Positions 1 to 3,763 of a stretch of 5,681 nucleotides of DNA are shown piece by piece; position 1 is the stretch's first letter; each line of letters opens with the position of its first letter. A program made the translations under genes and the position numbers. The stretch is from Chloroflexota bacterium (GTDB taxonomy: Bacteria; Chloroflexota; Anaerolineae; Thermoflexales; Thermoflexaceae): assembly GCA_030550075.1 (NCBI GenBank), contig JAUQQB010000203.1:1-5681 (forward strand), in the 5' to 3' direction. The notes beneath the pieces were generated by a model, which was given only the letters and a program-made list of their open reading frames with translations, made no database searches and was not told the DNA's origin.

Positions 1-1366
1 GGAATTCATGATCCCGCTCCAGCGCCCGCAGGGCCTCTTCGAGGGAGCCCGGCACCTGCCGGATCTTGTGAGCCTCCTCCGGCGGCAGTTCGTAGAGATC
101 CACATCGACCGGATCCCCGGGATCGATGCGATTCTGGATGCCATCCAGCCCGGCCATCAGGATGGCGGCGAAGGCCAGATAGGGGTTCGCCGAGGGGTCC
201 GGGCAGCGATACTCAATCCGCTTCGCCTGGGGGGAGTCCGAATACATGGGGATACGGATGCCCGCGCTGCGGTTGCGCCGGGAGTAGACCAGGTTCACCG
301 GCGCCTCATAGCCGGGGACCAGCCGGCGATAGGAATTGGTTGTGGGAGCGCAGAAGGCCAGGAGCGCCGGCGTGTGATAGAGGATCCCGCCGATGTAATA
401 GCGGGCCAGCTCGGAGAGGCCGGCGTAGCCCCGCTCATCCCAGAAGAGGTTGCGGCCCTCCTTCCACAGGCTCTGATGCACATGCATCCCCGAGCCGTTG
501 TCGCCGAAGATGGGCTTGGGCATGAAGGTCGCCGTCTTGCCGTGGGCCCGGGCCACGTTCTTGATGATGTATTTATACATCATCACCTGGTCGGCCATAC
601 GGGTGAGCGGCTGAAAGCGCATATCGATCTCACACTGCCCACCGGTGGCCACCTCGTGGTGATGGGTCTCCACCTCAATGCCCGCCTGCATCAGGCGCAG
701 CACGATCTCCGAGCGCAGATCCTGGAGAGAATCCGCGGGGGGCACCGGGAAATAGCCTTCCTTCCAACGCGGGCGGTGGCCCAGGTTCGGTCGCCCTTCA
801 TCCCGCCCGCTGTTCCAGATCCCCTCCTCCGAATCGATGAAGTAGAACCCGAAATGCGCCCCCTGATCAAAGCGGACGTTGTCGAAGATGAAGAACTCCA
901 CCTCCGGGCCCCAGTAACTGATCTCCGCGATCCCGCTCTGCTTCAGATAAGCTTCCGCCTTGCGGGCGATATAGCGGGGATCCCGGGTGTAAGGCTCCCG
1001 GGTTACCGGGTCATAGACATTGCCGATCATCGTGAGGGTGGGCACTTCACAGACCGGATCCACCGCTGCAGTGGTGGGATCCGGGATCAGAATCATATCG
1101 CTCTCATTGATGCTCTGGAAGCCCCGGATGCTGGAGCCGTCGAACCCCAGCCCTTCCTGGAACACATTTTCCGAAAGCTCCGTAACGGGGATGCTGAAAT
1201 GCTGCCAGGTCCCCAGCAGATCCACGAACTTCAGATCCACAATGGCTACGCCCTGAGCGCGGACGAATTCGATGACCTCTCGGGGTTTGGTCAACGGCTT
1301 CGGAGCCTTTCCGTTGCTGCGCTCCAGGACCTCCCGCGCGACTTCCGTGAGGGTCTGCCGGGCCAT
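1..1366 (-). CDS. glnA: Glutamine synthetase, type I (partial, C-terminus beyond window)
   Basis: Catalyses ATP-dependent condensation of glutamate and ammonia to glutamine, the central step of nitrogen assimilation, in the cytoplasm as a dodecamer. Reading the minus strand from the ATG at 1366-1364 gives 455 uninterrupted residues. Visible family landmarks are the N-terminal beta-grasp segment VDLKFVDLLGTWQHFSIP (43-60), FDGSSI (75-80), the metal-ligand segment GPEVEFFIFD (153-162), ETHHHEVATGGQCEID (233-248), the ATP-binding signature KPIFGDNGSGMHVHQS (284-299) and NSYRRLVPGYEAPVN (344-358). DLYELPPEE (423-431) matches the adenylylation loop of E. coli GlnA, so Tyr425 is the equivalent of Tyr397. 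About 40 C-terminal residues are missing at the window edge, judged against E. coli. The N-terminus carries roughly 25 residues more than usual. The start is fixed by a strong Shine-Dalgarno, GGAGGAGGTG, 4 nt upstream. It is transcribed divergently from the secreted-protein genes to the right. Confidence 0.97.
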   Translation of the reverse strand, partial: MARQTLTEVAREVLERSNGKAPKPLTKPREVIEFVRAQGVAIVDLKFVDLLGTWQHFSIPVTELSENVFQEGLGFDGSSIRGFQSINESDMILIPDPTTAAVDPVCEVPTLTMIGNVYDPVTREPYTRDPRYIARKAEAYLKQSGIAEISYWGPEVEFFIFDNVRFDQGAHFGFYFIDSEEGIWNSGRDEGRPNLGHRPRWKEGYFPVPPADSLQDLRSEIVLRLMQAGIEVETHHHEVATGGQCEIDMRFQPLTRMADQVMMYKYIIKNVARAHGKTATFMPKPIFGDNGSGMHVHQSLWKEGRNLFWDERGYAGLSELARYYIGGILYHTPALLAFCAPTTNSYRRLVPGYEAPVNLVYSRRNRSAGIRIPMYSDSPQAKRIEYRCPDPSANPYLAFAAILMAGLDGIQNRIDPGDPVDVDLYELPPEEAHKIRQVPGSLEEALRALERDHEF

Positions 1367-1370
1367 CCGT

Positions 1371-1380
1371 CACCTCCTCC
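1371..1380 (-). promoter_or_regulatory. Ribosome binding site of glnA
   Basis: On the minus strand the sequence GGAGGAGGTG lies 4 nt before the ATG at 1366. It is near-perfectly complementary to the 16S rRNA 3' end and decides the glnA start codon. Confidence 0.88.
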
Positions 1381-1402
1381 AGGCGTTGAAGAATTCTCCC
1401 CG

Positions 1403-1408
1403 ATTGTA
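1403..1408 (-). promoter_or_regulatory. Candidate -10 element of a glnA promoter
   Basis: The minus strand reads TACAAT here (5 of 6 to the sigma-70 -10 consensus), about 37 nt upstream of the glnA start, which would give a short leader. The hexamer at the expected -35 spacing, TACCCA, matches only 3 of 6 positions. The promoter would therefore be weak alone, consistent with an activator binding upstream. This is a motif reading only. Confidence 0.35.
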
Positions 1409-1463
1409 AAGGGGCTCACGAGCGCTGGGTATGGGTAGGAGGACTAAATCCATGACCTTTGAT

Positions 1464-1482
1464 TTTGTGCATTTTGCACAAA
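1464..1482. promoter_or_regulatory. Operator-like inverted repeat upstream of glnA
   Basis: A perfect dyad, TTTGTGCA-TTT-TGCACAAA (8-bp arms, 3-bp centre), sits about 100 nt upstream of the glnA start and just upstream of the candidate glnA promoter. The symmetry and A/T-flanked TGTGCA half-sites look like a dimeric transcription factor site. It does not have the 17-bp TGTNAN7TNACA spacing of GlnR/TnrA, nor the TGCACC..GGTGCA arm order of NtrC, so the regulator is unknown. A lone extra half-site TGTGCA occurs at 1536-1541. Control of glnA is more likely than of the rightward genes because of proximity. Confidence 0.5.
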
Positions 1483-1500
1483 GATCCCCAGGTGGGGGTC
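1483..1500. repeat. G/C-rich dyad abutting the operator-like repeat
   Basis: GATCCCCA-GG-TGGGGGTC forms 8 pairs with one G-T wobble and starts at the base after the 1464-1482 dyad. It could be a second protein-binding site or a small hairpin in a leader. There is no T-run, so it is not a convincing terminator. Confidence 0.35.
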
Positions 1501-1660
1501 CCTGAGAACGAGCACTTTGAGGAGGTTCGCAAGTGTGTGCAGTCATCCTTCCAGGCAATGATGATGATGTTTTCTTGGGGAGTGCGATTTACCGAAAGTG
1601 GCCATCCCCCATAGGGGGTTGCGATCATATGTTAGAGGTTAATGGCTTCCTGATGGACAA
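1501..1660. other. Intergenic stretch without a recognisable gene
   Basis: Together with its flanks this completes the 367-bp gap between glnA and the gene at 1734. I see no convincing gene or structured RNA here. It contains a short (ATG)4 run at 1558-1569 and a small dyad CCCCC-ATA-GGGGG at 1606-1618. Short minus-strand reading frames across it have unremarkable composition and no family resemblance. Confidence 0.5.
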
Positions 1661-1669
1661 ACTGTTTAC

Positions 1670-1698
1670 TTGACAAAATAAAAGCCTTTGGATAGAAT
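1670..1698 (+). promoter_or_regulatory. Sigma-70-type promoter for the 1734-3679 genes
   Basis: A perfect -35 TTGACA (1670-1675), a 17-bp spacer and -10 TAGAAT (1693-1698, 5 of 6) lie in a locally A/T-rich stretch. Transcription would start near 1705, giving a leader of about 30 nt before the ATG at 1734. It is the only strong rightward promoter seen and would serve both the small secreted protein and the overlapping selenoprotein gene. Confidence 0.8.
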
Positions 1699-1733
1699 AT
1701 ATATACCAAAAACACGATTGAGATGCTTACCGT

Positions 1734-2117
1734 ATGAGACCTCTAATTATTGCGAGCTGTCTGATCATTCTATTTACGGGTCTATCATCTGCTAACCCCA
1801 GCATGAGAGCGTTGGCTGGGTTTACACCGACGCCTGAGCCGCCTACGCCGACTCCTACGAACACGCCGTTGCCACCGACACCCACTCCATCCCCCACGCC
1901 GACGCCCGAAGTGATTCCGACCATCCCTCCCCCGGTTCCGCCGACCCCATCACCCTCCCCTACCCCGATGATGATCCTGCCCATCACCGGGGGATCAGCA
2001 GAGAACTCTTCGACGCCGGGGTCTTTGCTGATTCTGACGATCCTGTTGACTCTGTCGCTAATCTTACTGGCGCTATGGATCCGGGCATGGATAGACCGGC
2101 CAGAAGACACTCCGTAA
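1734..2117 (+). CDS. Small secreted Thr/Pro-rich protein with LPITGG sorting-like tail
   Basis: 127 residues, not a family I recognise by name. Order: a hydrophobic signal peptide (residues 1-20, possible cleavage after SSA), a short segment, then a Thr/Pro-rich linker (31-78) of TP and PTPT units. It ends with LPITGG (82-87), a hydrophobic helix (98-116) and a short tail with Arg117 and Arg122. LPxTG plus helix plus basic tail is the layout of a sortase substrate, although the tail also holds acidic residues and no sortase gene is in the window. Otherwise it would be a singly anchored, stalk-like membrane protein. There is no globular domain. The start follows a strong promoter at the right distance, but the Shine-Dalgarno is weak. 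The 3' end overlaps the next gene by 43 nt, suggesting translational coupling. Confidence 0.75.
   Translation: MRPLIIASCLIILFTGLSSANPSMRALAGFTPTPEPPTPTPTNTPLPPTPTPSPTPTPEVIPTIPPPVPPTPSPSPTPMMILPITGGSAENSSTPGSLLILTILLTLSLILLALWIRAWIDRPEDTP
1824..1967 (+). repeat. Low-complexity Thr/Pro-coding tract
   Basis: Degenerate ACN-CCN codon repeats encode the TP-rich linker (residues 31-78) of the 127-aa protein. Codon choice varies between copies, so this is selection on amino-acid composition rather than a recent exact DNA repeat. Its antisense gives a misleading Gly/Val-rich reading frame. Confidence 0.8.
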
Positions 2118-3679
2118 TCCAGCATGGCCCTCCATCCTTTCACAGCCTCATTAGGGCGCTTAGCGCCGGGCTAGCCCTGACCGTGGGGGTCTGGCTATTG
2201 CTGGCTTTCGGAAGTCGCTGGACCTTCTGGGTAAGCCCAGACCGCTCAACCGTATCCCCGACATTGGCTCCTCGCGCCGCTGAAGAGATCGTGGCCGTCG
2301 TAAACGGAGAGCCCATCGTTGTCCAGGAATGGGCTCGGGCCCAGGCGATTCATCGAACTATGAATCGCCTGGCTGGAAAAGCGGAACCGAACCCGGAGGA
2401 AGTCCTGCAACAGCTGATCGATCAGCGCCTGGTGCTTCAGTGGGCGCAGTCCCGGGGACTTTCCGTGGATCCAGCCGCCGCCTCTGAGCGATTGAAAACC
2501 CTGCTTGCCACCTGGAATGTGAACGAACAGGAACTGGATGAGGCTCTAAGATCGGCTGGCCTCAGCCGTCAGGATCTGTTGCAGGAGATCCAGCGCCTGA
2601 TGCGCATTGAGCGGGCGCTGTCGGAACTGCAGCCCAGCCCTGAAGAATGGCTGGCCCAGCAACGCGCTCACTCGCGGGTCAGCGTCTATCGTTCCCTGAC
2701 AGCCGCCGTTGAGCTGGTTCGGAAGGAAAGCCCGACGGAACCGACCCTCACTCCGCTCCCCGTTCCCACTTCGGTTCCTCCCCCGGCTGGTCCCTATCCG
2801 GGCCAGCAGGCACCGGATTTCTCGCTCACGGATCTCGATGGAAATCCCATTCGCCTCAGCGATCTCTGGGGACGTCCGGTGATCCTTCATTTCTGGGCCA
2901 CATGGTGTCCGGTATGCCGGCAGGAGACCCCCACCCTGGAGGCCGTCCACCAGCGCTATCGCTCCCGTGGGATTACTTTGCTGGGAATTAACCTGCGCGA
3001 GCGCCTCGAAAGCGTGCAGGAATTCGCGCGATCCTTCGGCTTAGCCTTCCCAATTCTGATCGACACGGATGGCTCGGTCGCCGGCCGTTACCAGGTGACC
3101 GGCATTCCCACCACGCTCTTTGTGGATCCATCGGGCATCGTCCGAGCCCGGCACATCGGGCCCATCCAGGAAACGCAGTGGGAGGAATACATCGGCCAGA
3201 TCCTCGCTCATTCGAACGATCAGATCACCTTAGAAGACGCCGGAGATCTTGCCCCGGATTTTCAGCTTCCTCGCGAAAGCGGAGAAATCGTTCGTCTGAG
3301 CGATTATCGGGGTCGATCGAAAGTGGTTCTGGTCTTTTATCGCTCGCCGACCTGAGGCACATGCCGTAACCAGCTCGGCGAGCTGCAGCGGGTTTATGCG
3401 GACTTCCAGGCACGGAACGTAGAGATCCTGGCGATCGCCGTTCAGGACCTGAGCGGAGCTCGCATGATGGCTTCATCGGTAGATGCCAGGTTTCCCATTT
3501 TGGCAGACGCTGAGCATCAAGTCGCCGAAATGTATGGGTTGTTCAATCGTCTCGGAGATGGGCTGGCCGCACCATCTGTCTTTATCGTGGACGAAAATGG
3601 GCGGATCGTGTGGCGCTACATCGGCGCTCACCCGAACGATCGCCCCTCCGCCGCAGAGATTTTCCAGCATATCCCGTGA
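2075..3679 (+). CDS. Membrane-anchored selenoprotein: SurA_N-like + TlpA-like thioredoxin + Sec peroxiredoxin-like domain
   Basis: A single 534-residue protein if the in-frame TGA at 3353-3355 is read as selenocysteine (U427). Residues 24-46 form one membrane helix preceded by Arg/His, implying an N-in, C-out anchor. Residues 70-185 (with AVVNGEPI) resemble the helical SurA N-terminal chaperone domain; no parvulin domain follows. A Pro-rich linker spans 219-240. Residues 241-378 are a TlpA/ResA-like thioredoxin domain with FWATWCPVC (C278, C281) and cis-Pro GIPTT (P345). Residues 391-534 are an AhpC/TSA-like domain with FYRSPTUGTCRNQL (U427, C430), LAAPSVFIVDENG (P500) and a natural TGA stop. 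The likely role is extracytoplasmic thiol/selenol redox chemistry, either peroxide reduction or disulfide exchange; the substrate is unknown. The start is uncertain (ATG 2075 or 2087, no good Shine-Dalgarno) and overlaps the upstream gene. The alternative is a Cys-to-stop mutation or sequencing error. Confidence 0.85.
3353..3355 (+). other. In-frame TGA, predicted selenocysteine codon (U427)
   Basis: The frame is open before this codon and stays open for 107 further codons to a TGA at 3677. The downstream residues (GTCRNQLGELQRVYADFQ and onward) complete a peroxiredoxin-like fold. The TGA occupies the catalytic Cys position of the FYR..C..C motif, making a UxxC pair with C430. TGA differs from a Cys codon (TGC/TGT) by one base, so mutation must be formally excluded. 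Confidence 0.83.
3371..3385 (+). promoter_or_regulatory. Candidate bacterial SECIS hairpin
   Basis: CAGCTC-GGC-GAGCTG forms a perfect 6-bp stem with a 3-nt GGC loop. The loop begins after 21 nt following the TGA (3353-3355), and G occupies its first two positions. This fits the published general model for bacterial SECIS elements: short apical loop with G early in it, stem of at least 4 bp, and a UGA-to-loop distance of roughly 16-37 nt. Possible lower pairing AAC (3368-3370) with GTT (3392-3394) and CAT (3360-3362) with ATG (3396-3398) would extend it around bulges. It would recruit SelB while being translated as part of the protein. Confidence 0.65.
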
Positions 3680-3683
3680 AACG

Positions 3684-3711
3684 GTAGGACAACTGCAAGC
3701 AGTTGTCCTAC
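3684..3711. repeat. Perfect inverted repeat after the selenoprotein gene
   Basis: Arms of 13 bp (GTAGGACAACTGC and its exact complement) surround a 2-nt centre; the practical hairpin is 12 bp with a CAAG loop. It begins 5 nt after the stop at 3677-3679 and ends 52 nt before the next start. No T-run follows, so a classical intrinsic terminator is not supported. It could be a palindromic interspersed repeat, an mRNA-stabilising 3' hairpin or a processing site separating the selenoprotein and DUF11 genes. Confidence 0.7.
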
Positions 3712-3749
3712 GCGCCTGAAGATGCAAATCGGAAAGCTCACCGATGGAA

Positions 3750-3755
3750 GAGGGG
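3750..3755 (+). promoter_or_regulatory. Ribosome binding site of the DUF11-like gene
   Basis: GAGGGG lies 8 nt before the ATG at 3764 and selects that start over the out-of-frame ATG at 3744. No convincing promoter is visible between 3680 and 3750, so the gene may be reached by read-through from 1670. Confidence 0.6.
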
Positions 3756-3763
3756 ATGGAATC

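Noticed and set aside
8..1438. 476-residue plus-strand open frame opposite glnA
   Set aside because: It is the antisense shadow of glnA. The minus strand encodes every glutamine synthetase signature with a strong ribosome binding site, and the plus-strand translation resembles no family.
1370..1628. Short minus-strand genes upstream of glnA (62 and 70 residues)
   Set aside because: They cover the candidate operator and promoter region, lack ribosome binding sites and have no recognisable features.
1727..2143. 138-residue minus-strand Gly/Val-rich open frame
   Set aside because: It is the mirror image of the Thr/Pro-coding tract of the plus-strand protein, and the well-formed promoter points the other way.
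2075..3355. Pseudogene or true stop at the TGA
   Set aside because: The downstream frame is intact to a clean stop, with conserved-looking motifs, and the TGA falls exactly on the catalytic Cys position with a SECIS-like hairpin after it. Mutation or sequencing error remains the alternative to exclude.
3464..3679. Independent 71-residue gene starting at the ATG at 3464
   Set aside because: It has no convincing ribosome binding site and would begin in the middle of a thioredoxin fold. It is in frame with, and completes, the protein interrupted by the TGA at 3353.
3684..3711. Intrinsic terminator
   Set aside because: The hairpin is strong but is followed by mixed sequence (gcgcctgaag) with no T-run.
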